DNA of 64,000 bases from Pseudozobellia thermophila (GCF_900141855.1 NZ_FQYU01000012.1:41607-105606), one strand, 5' to 3'. Shown: positions 18,779-28,292, numbered from the stretch's first letter. Notes: generated by a model from the letters alone, not told the origin. Numbers and translations: made by a program.

Positions 18779-18803
18779 GACTTCCCTTTTTTTATATAGC
18801 TTC

Positions 18804-20867
18804 ATGAGAACCGTTTTTGCAATCATTTTACTGGGCTTTTTTGGCGTATCGTACGGGCAACACCAAGACAAGGTCGACTTTCTTCATGCCGAGGTAACCG
18901 TAGAGCCCTTGCCCGATACCGGCGAAGTGAAAGGTTCGGTAACCTATACGTTTAAGGTGCTCAAAGATGTCGATTCCGTCTTTTTGGATGCCCATGACAT
19001 GGTGTTCGAAAAGCTTCGTATCGGTAAACGGAGGGCTTCTTTCTCACAAACCCGGGATCGTATCGTTCTGTTTGACCGGTTTAAGGGAGGAAAAACCTAC
19101 CGGCTATCGATGGATTATACCGCCAGGCCCAAGCAAACCCTTTACTTTTTGGGCTGGCAAGACGATGTGCCGGACAATGAACAGATATGGACCCAGGGCC
19201 AAGGCAAGTATACCAGCCATTGGTTACCGAGTTTCGATGCCATGGAAGAGAAAGTGGAGTTTGACCTGAACATTATTGCCCGCCGACCCTACGAAGTCGT
19301 TGCCAACGGTGCTTTCAGGTATAGGAAGGCCTTGTCGGAGAGCAGAAGCCTATGGTCGTTCGACATGAAGGATCCCATGAGCAGCTATCTGCTCGCCTTT
19401 GTCATCGGCAGGTACGACCGGCAAGAATTACGGTCAAGAAGCGGTGTCCCCATTATAAACTATTACTACCCCCACGATAGCCTAAAGGTAGAACCGACCT
19501 ACCGCCATACGCAACGGATATTCGATTTTCTTGAGGAGGAGATCGGTGTAGCCTATCCTTGGCAGAATTACAAACAGGTACCGGTACGCGATTTTCTATA
19601 TGCCGGTATGGAAAATACGGGGACCACCATTTTTTCCGATACCTATGTCATTGATTCCACGGCCTTTGTCGATAAGAATTATGTAAACGTAAACGCCCAC
19701 GAGCTCGCCCATCAATGGTTTGGCGATTTGGTTACCGAAAAGGATGGCAAGCACCACTGGCTGCACGAAGGGTTTGCCACGTACTATGCCTATTTGGCCG
19801 AACGGCATTTGTTCGGCGACGACCATTTTTATTGGAAGCTGTTCGAAACGGCCCAGGAACTTAGGCAAATGTCGGAAGCGGGCAGGGGCCAAGCCTTGAC
19901 CGATCCCAAGGCCAGTAGCCTTACCTTTTATGAAAAAGGGGCCTGGGCCTTGGCCATATTGAGGGACAGGGTGGGCGACGCGGCCTATAGAAAAGGGGTG
20001 GAGGCGTATTTGAACAAGTACCGGTTCAAAAATGTAACCGTTCAAAACTTTATACGGGAAATTGAGCGTTCCGCGCAGACCGACCTTTCGGGGTATACGG
20101 ACAAATGGTTGTCTTCTACCAGTTTTCCGTGGGAGGAAGCCAAGGCCTTTCTCTTAAAAAACAGCCCTTCTGTGCGCTTGTTCTTTACAAAGGCCGGATC
20201 GGACCGATTTTTGCTCCCTTGGTTAAGGGAAGCTGGGCCCCCGGCCTATAAAAAAGCCTTGATCGGGGCCTTTGAAGATCAGATAGTACGGGAAGGCCAG
20301 GCCCTCGAGATGCTCGGAGACCCGAATTGGGAAATACGGCAGAGGGCCATTCAGTTGGTCGATAGCCTGCCCGAAGCCCATAGACCGCAGGCAGAGGCCC
20401 TGTTGGCCGATAAGAGTTACGTGACCCAGGAAACGGCTTTGTACAAACTGTGGTCCGCTTTTCCCGAACATCGGACGGCATACCTCGAACGTACGAAGGA
20501 CATACAGGGGCTTCCCAACAAAAACGTACGCCTTTTATGGTTGACGTTGGCCATTTTTACCCAGGAGTACCAACCAGGGCGTACGCAAGCCTATTTCAAC
20601 GAACTTACGGGCTATACCTCGCCCCTCCATTCCTGGGAAGTCCGTTTGACCGCCTTTCAGTACCTGGGCGAAATGGGCCTTGATGATACCGGTCTGCTCA
20701 ACTTAATGGCCGCCACGGTGCATCACAGTTGGCAATTCAAAAAATACGCACGAAATTTAGTGGACCAATTGTGGTCGGACCCGGCGTATAAAAAGCGAAT
20801 GGAGGGCCTTTTCAAGGAACTAAATCAAGAAGAACTGCGTTATATGAAAACCAAAACATACAACTGA
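18804..20867 (+). CDS. Secreted M1-family metallopeptidase (aminopeptidase)
   Basis: A 687-aa gluzincin. A signal peptide (MRTVFAIILLGFFGVSYGQ) sends it across the inner membrane. The N-terminal beta domain (about 25-210) is followed by the catalytic domain with the exopeptidase motif AGMEN (267-271), the zinc motif HELAH (299-303) and the third zinc ligand in HEGFA (Glu322). All catalytic residues are intact, so it should be active, removing N-terminal residues from peptides in the periplasm. The C-terminal 300 residues are mainly helical. Its stop codon overlaps the next gene's ATG (TGATG), so the two are translationally coupled. Confidence 0.92.
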   Translation: MRTVFAIILLGFFGVSYGQHQDKVDFLHAEVTVEPLPDTGEVKGSVTYTFKVLKDVDSVFLDAHDMVFEKLRIGKRRASFSQTRDRIVLFDRFKGGKTYRLSMDYTARPKQTLYFLGWQDDVPDNEQIWTQGQGKYTSHWLPSFDAMEEKVEFDLNIIARRPYEVVANGAFRYRKALSESRSLWSFDMKDPMSSYLLAFVIGRYDRQELRSRSGVPIINYYYPHDSLKVEPTYRHTQRIFDFLEEEIGVAYPWQNYKQVPVRDFLYAGMENTGTTIFSDTYVIDSTAFVDKNYVNVNAHELAHQWFGDLVTEKDGKHHWLHEGFATYYAYLAERHLFGDDHFYWKLFETAQELRQMSEAGRGQALTDPKASSLTFYEKGAWALAILRDRVGDAAYRKGVEAYLNKYRFKNVTVQNFIREIERSAQTDLSGYTDKWLSSTSFPWEEAKAFLLKNSPSVRLFFTKAGSDRFLLPWLREAGPPAYKKALIGAFEDQIVREGQALEMLGDPNWEIRQRAIQLVDSLPEAHRPQAEALLADKSYVTQETALYKLWSAFPEHRTAYLERTKDIQGLPNKNVRLLWLTLAIFTQEYQPGRTQAYFNELTGYTSPLHSWEVRLTAFQYLGEMGLDDTGLLNLMAATVHHSWQFKKYARNLVDQLWSDPAYKKRMEGLFKELNQEELRYMKTKTYN

Positions 20868-21787
20868 TGAGAGCATTGGTCATTTCGGGAGGTGGTAGCA
20901 AGGGGGCGTTCGCCGGTGGCGTCGCCCAATACCTGATGCAGGAGCTTCAATGTTCTTACGACCTTTTTATCGGAACATCTACCGGTAGCTTGTTGATCTC
21001 GCATTTGGCACTGCAAAAAATAGAGAAGATCAAAAAGACATATACCTCGGTCAACCAAGAAAGTATTTTTAGCAATTGCCCCTTTACCATTCAAAAGAAA
21101 TACGGGGTGCACACCATTGGCATCAATCACTGGAACGTTTTGCGCAATTTCTATAGGGGGAGAAAGACCTTTGGGGAGAGCCATAACCTATTGAAGTTGA
21201 TCCGGAACACCTTGACGCGTGAGGAATTCGAAACCCTTAAGAACGGGCCAAAGGAAATTGTGGTCACCGTATCGAACCTGTCGCTGAACCAGGTCGAATA
21301 TAAATCGATCAACGATTATTCCTATGATGAGTTCTGCGAATGGGTGTGGATCTCTTGCAACTATACACCTTTTATGAGCTTGGTGCGCAAGAACGGCTGC
21401 GAGTACGCCGATGGCGGTTTGGGCAATATGGTACCCATTGAGGAAGCGGTACGACGCGGGGCCAAGGAGGTTGATGTTATCGTTTTACAGACCGAGGTGA
21501 ACCACTTGAACCGCCTTCCTTCGAGAAATGCCTTCTCGCTCATGACCACAATGTTCGAGTTTATGCTCGACCGCATCGAAATGCAGAACATTAAAATCGG
21601 GAAGTTTGCGGCCAACAACAACGACGCCATCATCAATTTCTACTATACCCCGACGGTACTCACTACCAATTCACTGGTCTTCGATAAGGAGAAAATGTCG
21701 GCGTGGTGGGAGAGCGGTTATAATTTTGCCAAGTACAAGAACAACGAAATCAATCAGATAGACCCCGAAAAAGGCGAGGTGCTCTAA
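20867..21787 (+). CDS. Patatin-like phospholipase family protein
   Basis: A 306-aa protein with the full patatin Ser-Asp dyad: oxyanion loop GGGSKG (8-13), nucleophile elbow GTSTG (Ser38) and the DGG box in YADGGLGNMVP (Asp182). Patatins hydrolyse acyl esters of phospholipids or similar lipids. There is no signal peptide, so it is probably cytoplasmic or membrane-associated. The ATG overlaps the M1 peptidase stop by one base, which implies a linked pair of a secreted peptidase and a lipase; I know of no specific partnership. It converges on a small membrane-protein gene. Confidence 0.9.
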   Translation: MRALVISGGGSKGAFAGGVAQYLMQELQCSYDLFIGTSTGSLLISHLALQKIEKIKKTYTSVNQESIFSNCPFTIQKKYGVHTIGINHWNVLRNFYRGRKTFGESHNLLKLIRNTLTREEFETLKNGPKEIVVTVSNLSLNQVEYKSINDYSYDEFCEWVWISCNYTPFMSLVRKNGCEYADGGLGNMVPIEEAVRRGAKEVDVIVLQTEVNHLNRLPSRNAFSLMTTMFEFMLDRIEMQNIKIGKFAANNNDAIINFYYTPTVLTTNSLVFDKEKMSAWWESGYNFAKYKNNEINQIDPEKGEVL

Positions 21788-21830
21788 GAGCGGCCCCGCC
21801 TTTGGTCCATTTTTTCAGGCCTTGGTTGGT

Positions 21831-22349
21831 TTACCAAAGCTCGCTTATTTCCCTTTTTACAAAAGACAGTGCGGTCGCCGACGGCGATTCCTTGTCCATG
21901 GTTTCCGTCAAGATGTCCTCCCGCAGTTTGTCGGCCGATTCGGTCTCGCTCATCGCGGCTTTGCGGATCATTTGTACCGTGGCACTCTTGGCGGCCTTTA
22001 TAACATTCCAACACTCGTCGCTCATATAGATCTGTTGCGAAAGGTTGTGGTCGAACTCGTTTTCAATGGTTCGGATCAAGAGCGACTCGTAATCGTTCTT
22101 ATCCGTCGATTTTGGGGCGACCCTGACCACTAGGCTGGGTATGGCTATGCGCTCCAAGAACAAGGCCATGCGTTCATAGGCCTGTAACCGTACGGGGATG
22201 GTACTTTTTCGCGACTCCTTGTGCAATAAGAACCTTCTGCGCCCCTCTTCGTTACGGGTGTGCAACTTAAAAAAGTAAAAGGCCACGATCCCGGTGACCA
22301 CGGCTGGTAATAGAAAACCGAAAAATTGTAAAATAGTTTCTCCTGACAT
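21831..22349 (-). CDS. Conserved hypothetical membrane-anchored protein
   Basis: 172 aa, function unknown. One N-terminal transmembrane segment (ETILQFFGFLLPAVVTGIVA) is followed by a charged cytoplasmic-type helical region (RNEEGRRRFLLHKESRKS, then LQAYERMALFLERI). The rest is mixed helix with QQIYMSDECWNVIKAAK and no catalytic motif. I recall similar single-pass proteins in other flavobacteria but cannot attach a function. It faces the patatin gene tail to tail and has about 400 bp of non-coding DNA upstream. Confidence 0.75.
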   Translation of the reverse strand: MSGETILQFFGFLLPAVVTGIVAFYFFKLHTRNEEGRRRFLLHKESRKSTIPVRLQAYERMALFLERIAIPSLVVRVAPKSTDKNDYESLLIRTIENEFDHNLSQQIYMSDECWNVIKAAKSATVQMIRKAAMSETESADKLREDILTETMDKESPSATALSFVKREISELW

Positions 22350-22750
22350 TGTTTTTGGTGGTTTGTAACCGAGTACATATAGCTTTCCCGGTGTTGTGTT
22401 ATGGAAAGAAAACGAAGTTTTTTTTAAAAAAGTATGGCCCGGGGCAAGATACTTCCCGAATGGTTTAAGGGCCCCGATATTGCCTTGGGGCGGGGCCTTG
22501 TTTCAACCCGTAGCTCGGTAGGCCAGGTCATCGGCGTACACAGCCGGCGCACGGTTCGGGCAAATCGACCCATCATCGATTTCGGTCGGGCAATCCTTAT
22601 GAACCAAAAAAATGGGGCTTCACCATCAAACCGTTTGCGGGCAAACCAGGTCTTGATTCCCGGGGCCCAACGTTTTCGCAGAAGAAGGGGCCGAAAACGG
22701 CCAGCCTCAATCGGTAAGTCCCCCTGTACAAATAGGGCAGGGGGAGGGGA
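22350..22750. other. 401-bp gap, GC-rich and hairpin-rich, no clear gene
   Basis: This gap is unusually G/C-rich for an intergenic region here. Frames are open on both strands (plus 22434-22784; minus about 22430-22700), but the translations are Arg/Pro-rich and look like no protein. Inverted repeats include one around 22469-22500 (GGGCCCCG against CGGGGCC) and CCCCTG/CAGGGG at about 22721-22742, the latter just past the stop of the upstream minus-strand gene, where it could act as a terminator. Confidence 0.5.
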
Positions 22751-23518
22751 CTATTTCTTCATTTCCTCCCTGACCATAAGGTAGAAGTCGGAAAATGAGG
22801 GGTGGATGCCTATCTGTACGCCTTCCTTCAGGTTGCCGTCTCTCCCTAGGCTAACGATGCGCTCCGCCTCGATCCCGAATTCCTTCAGCTTATTGGCAAC
22901 GGCGAGGGCCTGTTGGGCGGGAATATTCAAATCGCCCGTCATGCTCAGTCCCTCTACGGTCACGCTCGTTTTCGGATTGGCCTTAAGGATGTTGGCCACT
23001 TTTTCTACCCAGGCTTCGGCGGTCGGGGTCAGTTTGTCGCCGGTATCGCTTCCAAAAAGGCTGCTTAGGTCCGAAGAAATGACCACGGTACCTTCGCTTA
23101 CGCCTATTTTGGCATTCTCGCCCATGGTCTGCTTGGCATTGGTAAGTACCACAATGGTGGTAGAATCGTTGGTGGCAATGGCATCCTTAATGGCCTTTAA
23201 CTGCTTTTCCTTCGCCTCGAGGCTGGCCATGGCACTGTTGACGATGCTCGAGTTTTTGTTCGAAACCTCGGCAAAACTGTTCAGGTTCTTCATAAGGGTG
23301 TTGTTGGCATCCTGAAGTTCGGTCACCTGGGTTTCGAAAGATTCGGCCTTGGCAACGGCAATTCGCTCACTTTTTTTGGCTTCGAACAATTCGGAACTAA
23401 CGGAATCGAGCTGGGCCTTTAAGTCGTCGATTTCGGCGATCAAGTCGCTTTTACGCTGTGCCTGAACGGTCAATACGGTAAATACAAGTAAACAAAGGGC
23501 AAGTAATTTATCTTTCAT
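22751..23518 (-). CDS. OmpA-like periplasmic protein with degenerate peptidoglycan-binding domain
   Basis: 255 aa. A signal peptide (MKDKLLALCLLVFTVLTVQAQ) is followed by a long coiled coil (about 22-125), then an OmpA/MotB-like domain (about 140-240). It is organised like the lipoprotein at 28293-29144, and both end in a similar tail (DFYLMVREEM here). The OmpA residues that bind peptidoglycan look lost: the GHTDD-like loop reads GLSMTGD and the NRRTR-like arginine motif reads LKEGVQ. There is also no lipobox cysteine. It may be a divergent paralogue with a structural or regulatory envelope role. Confidence 0.7.
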   Translation of the reverse strand: MKDKLLALCLLVFTVLTVQAQRKSDLIAEIDDLKAQLDSVSSELFEAKKSERIAVAKAESFETQVTELQDANNTLMKNLNSFAEVSNKNSSIVNSAMASLEAKEKQLKAIKDAIATNDSTTIVVLTNAKQTMGENAKIGVSEGTVVISSDLSSLFGSDTGDKLTPTAEAWVEKVANILKANPKTSVTVEGLSMTGDLNIPAQQALAVANKLKEFGIEAERIVSLGRDGNLKEGVQIGIHPSFSDFYLMVREEMKK

Positions 23519-23638
23519 TTATAGGGTGTTATTTATTTCTATGCTAGATAACGTATTATTGCCCGTAAAAATATATTATTCTTGGTTCTTGCGAAAATAC
23601 TAGTAAGTTAAATATACGGGCTGGTGATTTTGAGGAAT

Positions 23639-24913
23639 TTACTCGTCCAAATAGTCCAAGGCCATTTCCGTCAATGCCTTTACGCCCAATATCATTCCGC
23701 TTTCATCGATCATAAAATCGGGGGTGTGATGCGGAAAGGATTCGGTCGTGCCCGGGGCCATTCCCCCCAAAAAGAAAAAGAAACCTGGCACCTCGTTCTG
23801 AAAATAGGAAAAATCCTCGCCTCCGGTGACCGCCTTCTGTTGTTGGACCTTATCGGCCCCGGCCACTTTTTTTAGGGAGGGCAGCATTTGGGCGGTGAGG
23901 TCGGGGTCGTTATAGGTGATATCGGTCTGGTCCCTGATCTCTATACTTGCCTCGCCCCCATAGGCCCGGGCAATGGTGGGAACCATTTCTTTCATACGTC
24001 GCGTAATCTGTTCTTTCATATCGTAATCGAGGCTGCGCACGGTACCGATCATTTCGGCGCTTTCGGGAATGATGTTAAAACGTACCCCGCTGGTAATCTT
24101 GCCCACGGTAATAACGGCGGCCTCGTTGGTAAGCTCAACCTCACGGCTTATAATGGTCTGTAGGCCGTCGATGATCTTGGCGCTGATCAGTATGGGGTCG
24201 ATGCCCGACCAAGGCTGTGAGCCGTGACTTTGCTTGCCTTTTACGTTAATGGTAAAGCTTTGTACCGCCGCCATGGTTCCCCCCGATTTATATCGGATGA
24301 CACCGACCGGGGTTTCGGAATTGATATGGAGCCCGAATATGGCATCCACATCGGGGTTTTTCAGTACCCCTTCCTTGATCATAAGCAAGGCCCCGCCTTC
24401 TTCCCCTGGTGGGGGACCTTCCTCCGCAGGTTGAAAAACGAACTTAATGGTGCCTTTTATCTTATCGGTATGTTTGGAAAGTATTTCGGCCACTCCCATA
24501 AGGATGGCCACGTGGGTATCGTGGCCGCAGGCGTGCATTACGGGAACGCTTTCCCCCTTGAACTCCATTGTGGCGACCGATTTAAAGGGCAGGTCGTTGC
24601 GTTCGGGAACGGGCAGGGCGTCCATATCCGCACGTAGGGCGACCACCTTTCCCTTTTTCTTCCCCCTTAAAATACCCACCACGCCCGTGTGCGCCACCCC
24701 TGTTTGGACCTCCATACCAAGGGATTTCAAATGTTGGGCGACCTTTGCGGCCGTTTTGAACTCGCGGTTCGAGAGTTCGGGGTTTTGGTGTATTTGCCTA
24801 CGCCATTCGATCACCTTGCCCTCAATGGCCCGGTATTCCCCTTCAAAACGAAGGTCTTGGGCCGAAAGGCCGAAGCTGACGAGCAGCAGGCCGGTAACAT
24901 ATATTCGGTTCAT
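23639..24913 (-). CDS. Secreted M20-family amidohydrolase (N-acyl-amino-acid hydrolase type)
   Basis: A 424-aa metal-dependent amidohydrolase of the M20D group (hippurate/IAA-amino acid hydrolase-like). A signal peptide (MNRIYVTGLLLVSFGLSAQ) indicates export. Metal-binding landmarks are present: the Cys and His of HACGHDTH, the glutamates in QPAEEGPPPGEEGG, a histidine in FGLHINSETPVG, and GGEDFSYF near the C-terminus. The dimerisation domain lies in the middle (about 215-330). Substrates in the family are N-acylated or aromatic-conjugated amino acids; which applies here cannot be read off. Confidence 0.9.
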   Translation of the reverse strand: MNRIYVTGLLLVSFGLSAQDLRFEGEYRAIEGKVIEWRRQIHQNPELSNREFKTAAKVAQHLKSLGMEVQTGVAHTGVVGILRGKKKGKVVALRADMDALPVPERNDLPFKSVATMEFKGESVPVMHACGHDTHVAILMGVAEILSKHTDKIKGTIKFVFQPAEEGPPPGEEGGALLMIKEGVLKNPDVDAIFGLHINSETPVGVIRYKSGGTMAAVQSFTINVKGKQSHGSQPWSGIDPILISAKIIDGLQTIISREVELTNEAAVITVGKITSGVRFNIIPESAEMIGTVRSLDYDMKEQITRRMKEMVPTIARAYGGEASIEIRDQTDITYNDPDLTAQMLPSLKKVAGADKVQQQKAVTGGEDFSYFQNEVPGFFFFLGGMAPGTTESFPHHTPDFMIDESGMILGVKALTEMALDYLDE

Positions 24914-24971
24914 GGTTCCTGAAGTTTGTTAAATATAATCATAGGAGGCAAAACGACCTAGGCCAAGGGAA

Positions 24972-24979
24972 TACTTTTG
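24972..24979 (+). promoter_or_regulatory. Possible uvrD promoter, -7 element TACTTTTG
   Basis: Exact TAnnTTTG match, 87 nt upstream of the inferred TTG start of the helicase gene, in the divergent gap with the amidohydrolase. Confidence 0.35.
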
Positions 24980-25066
24980 GCAACAAAAGATTATTTTTAT
25001 ATTACCGATACGAGATTTTAGCATAAGGTTAATTATGGTTAAATTCACGGCGCTAAAAAAGAAGGT

Positions 25067-27397
25067 TTGAAGAATTTTATCGATGAGCTGAACGACGCCC
25101 AAAAGGCACCGGTATTGCATAAGGACGGGCCCTTGATGGTAATTGCCGGGGCGGGATCCGGAAAAACGCGTGTACTTACCTACCGTATTGCCCATTTGAT
25201 GGCACAAGGGGTAGACTCGTTCAATATCCTGGCCTTGACCTTTACCAATAAGGCCGCAAGGGAAATGAAGGCCCGTATCGCCGGTATAGTGGGAAATTCG
25301 GAGGCCAAAAACCTGTGGATGGGAACCTTTCATTCGGTCTTCGCAAAATTACTGCGTTTCGATGGCGACAAGTTGGGGTTTCCGAGCAATTTTACCATTT
25401 ACGACACGCAGGATTCGCAACGCCTTATCGCCTCCATCATCAAGGAAATGGGGCTCGACAAGGATATTTACAAGTACAAACAGGTTCAAAACCGCATTTC
25501 ATCCTACAAAAACAGTCTGATTACGGTAAAGGCCTATTTTCAAAACCCGGAACTCGTCGAGGCCGATGCCATGGCCAAGCGTCCGCGTATGGGCGAAATC
25601 TACCAAAACTATGTCGACCGGTGCTTCAAGGCCGGTGCCATGGACTTTGACGACCTCTTATTGCGTACCAATGAACTGCTCAACCGCTTTCCCGAGGTTT
25701 TGATGAAATACCAGGAACGGTTCAAATACATACTGGTCGACGAGTACCAGGATACCAACCACTCCCAGTACCTCATCGTAAAGGCCTTGGCCGACCGTTA
25801 CCAGAATATTTGCGTGGTGGGCGACGACGCCCAGAGTATCTACTCGTTCAGGGGGGCCAACATCAGCAACATCCTCAATTTTCAACGCGATTACGATAAT
25901 GTGGCGATGTACCGGCTGGAGCAGAACTACCGTTCTACCAAGAATATTGTAAACGCGGCCAACTCGATTATCGCCAAGAACAAGAACCAGCTTGAAAAAG
26001 TGGTTTGGACGGACAATGACGACGGACCGCCCATTAAAGTGCACCGTAGCCCTACCGATGCCGAAGAGGGACGCTATGTGGCCAGTACGATTTGGGAGAC
26101 CCAGATGAACGAGCACCTGCCCAACGGGCACTTTGCCGTACTGTACCGGACGAACTCGCAATCGCGGGCCATCGAGGACGCCCTTCGAAAAAGGGATATT
26201 CCCTACCGTATTTATGGCGGACTTTCATTTTACCAGCGGAAGGAGATTAAGGACGTGTTGAGCTACCTTCGATTGGTGATCAACCCCAAGGACGAGGAGG
26301 CCCTTAAACGGGTAATCAATTTTCCGGCGCGGGGCATCGGAAATACGACCCTGGACCGGTTGACCGTAGCGGCCAACCACTACAACCGTTCCATATTCGA
26401 GGTCATGGAGAACTTGGGAAAAATAGACCTGAAGATAAATGCGGGCACACGAAGAAAATTGGAAGATTTTGTGGCCATGATCAAAAGCTTTCAAATTATG
26501 GCCCAAGGTTCCGATGCCTTTACCTTGGCCGAGCACGTGTCCAAAAAGACCGGGGTACTTTTGGAGTTCAAAAAAGACGGTACTCCCGAGGGCATTGCCC
26601 GAATGGAAAATATCGAGGAGCTTTTGAACGGGATCAAGGATTTTGTGGAGGGACAGAAGGAAGTGGCCGACGCCAAGGGCGATATCGGGGAATTTTTGGA
26701 AGATGTGGCCTTGGCCACCGACCTCGACAAGGATACGGGCGACGATGACCGGGTAGCCCTGATGACCATCCACTTGGCGAAGGGCCTCGAATTTCCCTAC
26801 GTCTTCATCGTGGGAATGGAAGAAGACCTCTTTCCCTCGGCCATGAGCATGAATACTCGTAGCGAGCTGGAAGAGGAGCGAAGGCTCTTTTACGTGGCCC
26901 TTACCCGTGCCGAAAAACAGGCCTACCTGACCTATACCCAAAACCGTTACCGTTGGGGAAAGCTCATCGATGCCGAACCGAGCAGGTTCTTGGAGGAGAT
27001 CGATGAGAAATATATCGAGAACCTCACCCCGATCGATAGGGGGTATCGGTACAGGCCCTTGGTCGATGCCGATATTTTTGGGGAGGTCGATAAAAGCCGC
27101 CTGCGACAGAAGAAACCGACGAACGGCACACCTCCGCCCACCAAGCGGCCCAACGAGACCCAGCTTCGCAAATTGCGGAAACTCAAGCCGCAACTGGCCA
27201 CGCCAGTCGGCAATAGCAAAACCATCGACCCCAACCTGGTCGAAGGGTGCCTGGTCAACCATACGCGCTTCGGAAGGGGAAAAATCCTTAAAATCGAAGG
27301 GGTAGGCAACGATAAGAAGGCCGAGATACAGTTTGAAAAGGGCGACGTCAAAAAGCTTTTGCTGCGCTTTGCCAAGTTAGAGGTCATCCCGTCCTAG
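25067..27397 (+). CDS. uvrD: UvrD/PcrA-type superfamily 1A DNA helicase
   Basis: A 776-aa 3'-5' helicase for nucleotide excision repair, mismatch repair and fork clearing. Motifs in order: Q-motif LNDAQKAPV, Walker A AGAGSGKTR, DEYQDT Walker B, GDDAQSIYSFRGA, EQNYRST, HLAKGLEFPYVF and YVALTRAEK. The C-terminus has a Tudor-like end (GCLVNHTRFGRGKILKIEG) as in PcrA, where it contacts RNA polymerase. The start must be TTG 25067: no in-frame ATG follows the upstream stop at 25040, and the first internal Met is directly before Walker A. Length is typical. Confidence 0.95.
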   Translation: MKNFIDELNDAQKAPVLHKDGPLMVIAGAGSGKTRVLTYRIAHLMAQGVDSFNILALTFTNKAAREMKARIAGIVGNSEAKNLWMGTFHSVFAKLLRFDGDKLGFPSNFTIYDTQDSQRLIASIIKEMGLDKDIYKYKQVQNRISSYKNSLITVKAYFQNPELVEADAMAKRPRMGEIYQNYVDRCFKAGAMDFDDLLLRTNELLNRFPEVLMKYQERFKYILVDEYQDTNHSQYLIVKALADRYQNICVVGDDAQSIYSFRGANISNILNFQRDYDNVAMYRLEQNYRSTKNIVNAANSIIAKNKNQLEKVVWTDNDDGPPIKVHRSPTDAEEGRYVASTIWETQMNEHLPNGHFAVLYRTNSQSRAIEDALRKRDIPYRIYGGLSFYQRKEIKDVLSYLRLVINPKDEEALKRVINFPARGIGNTTLDRLTVAANHYNRSIFEVMENLGKIDLKINAGTRRKLEDFVAMIKSFQIMAQGSDAFTLAEHVSKKTGVLLEFKKDGTPEGIARMENIEELLNGIKDFVEGQKEVADAKGDIGEFLEDVALATDLDKDTGDDDRVALMTIHLAKGLEFPYVFIVGMEEDLFPSAMSMNTRSELEEERRLFYVALTRAEKQAYLTYTQNRYRWGKLIDAEPSRFLEEIDEKYIENLTPIDRGYRYRPLVDADIFGEVDKSRLRQKKPTNGTPPPTKRPNETQLRKLRKLKPQLATPVGNSKTIDPNLVEGCLVNHTRFGRGKILKIEGVGNDKKAEIQFEKGDVKKLLLRFAKLEVIPS

Positions 27398-27503
27398 GTC
27401 GCCCCGCCCGTAACGGGCCGGGTATTTATGTGAAAAAGTCGGGGGCGACGCTTTGTAAAGGAAAAATCTTGTAATTTTATGGTTCTTTTATCACTTTACA
27501 ATT

Positions 27504-28127
27504 ATGGCCGAGCTAATAAGGATATACGAGGAAAATCCGAACCCGAAGGAAATCAACAGGGTCGTAGAGGTGCTTCGAAAAGGTGGGTTGGTCATCTATC
27601 CGACCGATACGGTGTACGGTTTGGGGTGCGATATTACGAACTCCCGGGCCTTGGAAAAAATAGCCCGGATCAAAGGGGTGAAATTGGCCAAGGCCAATTG
27701 GTCCTTTATATGCGCCGATTTAAGCAACCTGTCCGATTACGTACGTCAAATCGATACGGCCACTTTCAAGATCTTGAAACGAGCCCTGCCCGGGCCGTAT
27801 ACGTTTATTCTTCCGGGCAACAACAACCTCCCCAAGGATTTTAAGAAGAAAAAGACGGTGGGTATCCGAGTGCCCGACAACACCATTGCCCGTGCCCTTG
27901 TCGAAGGTTTGGGCAACCCCATTGTGTCGACCTCCATTCGAGACGAGGATGAAGTACTTGAATATACCACCGACCCCGAGCTTATTTTTGAGAAATGGCA
28001 TAACCTTATCGATGTTGTCGTCGATGGGGGATATGGAGACAATGTGGCCTCTACGGTAATCGACCTTTCCAACGGACTTCCGGAGGTAATCAGGGAAGGC
28101 AAGGGAGACCTGGGCGTCATCAATTGA
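27504..28127 (+). CDS. Sua5/YciO/YrdC family protein (YciO-type)
   Basis: A 207-aa protein with the nucleotide/RNA-binding fold of threonylcarbamoyl-AMP synthases. The core signatures are GGLVIYPTDTVYGLGCDI (about 27-44), LPGPYTFILPG and VGIRVPDN. Size and details, including the STSIRDED and STVIDLSNG stretches, match E. coli YciO better than TsaC or Sua5, so an essential t6A role is uncertain; YciO has only a weak or unknown version of this activity. It follows the helicase by 106 bp with a hairpin in between, so it is probably separately transcribed. Confidence 0.88.
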   Translation: MAELIRIYEENPNPKEINRVVEVLRKGGLVIYPTDTVYGLGCDITNSRALEKIARIKGVKLAKANWSFICADLSNLSDYVRQIDTATFKILKRALPGPYTFILPGNNNLPKDFKKKKTVGIRVPDNTIARALVEGLGNPIVSTSIRDEDEVLEYTTDPELIFEKWHNLIDVVVDGGYGDNVASTVIDLSNGLPEVIREGKGDLGVIN

Positions 28128-28241
28128 AGGTTCTCGGTCCGTGGCCCGCGGCCTAGGCCAAGGGCGCCTTCTTCGTTTGTGGAAGGCATTTCCTCTTGAA
28201 AACCCTATCCGTCCCATCCCTATCCGTTCGCCACAAGGCAT

Positions 28242-28270
28242 AAAAAAACCGCTACGGGAAGTAGCGGCTT
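28242..28270 (-). terminator. Terminator after the OmpA-family lipoprotein gene
   Basis: CCGCTAC (28249-28255) pairs with GTAGCGG (28261-28267). Seven A residues on the left (28242-28248) give a U-tract on the minus strand, just past the stop at 28293. Confidence 0.8.
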
Positions 28271-28292
28271 TATTAAGATTGTTAGGATGGAC

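Noticed and set aside
22434..22784. 116-codon open frame in the GC-rich gap
   Set aside because: Arg/Pro-rich translation that runs into the antisense of the OmpA-like gene; no motif, no leader, no promoter element.
26225..27262. 345-codon open frame antisense to uvrD
   Set aside because: The helicase motifs on the plus strand explain the sequence; the antisense translation looks random.
27406..27418. GCCCGTAACGGGC hairpin after uvrD as a terminator
   Set aside because: The palindrome is short, has almost no loop and no T-run follows; a terminator call is not justified.
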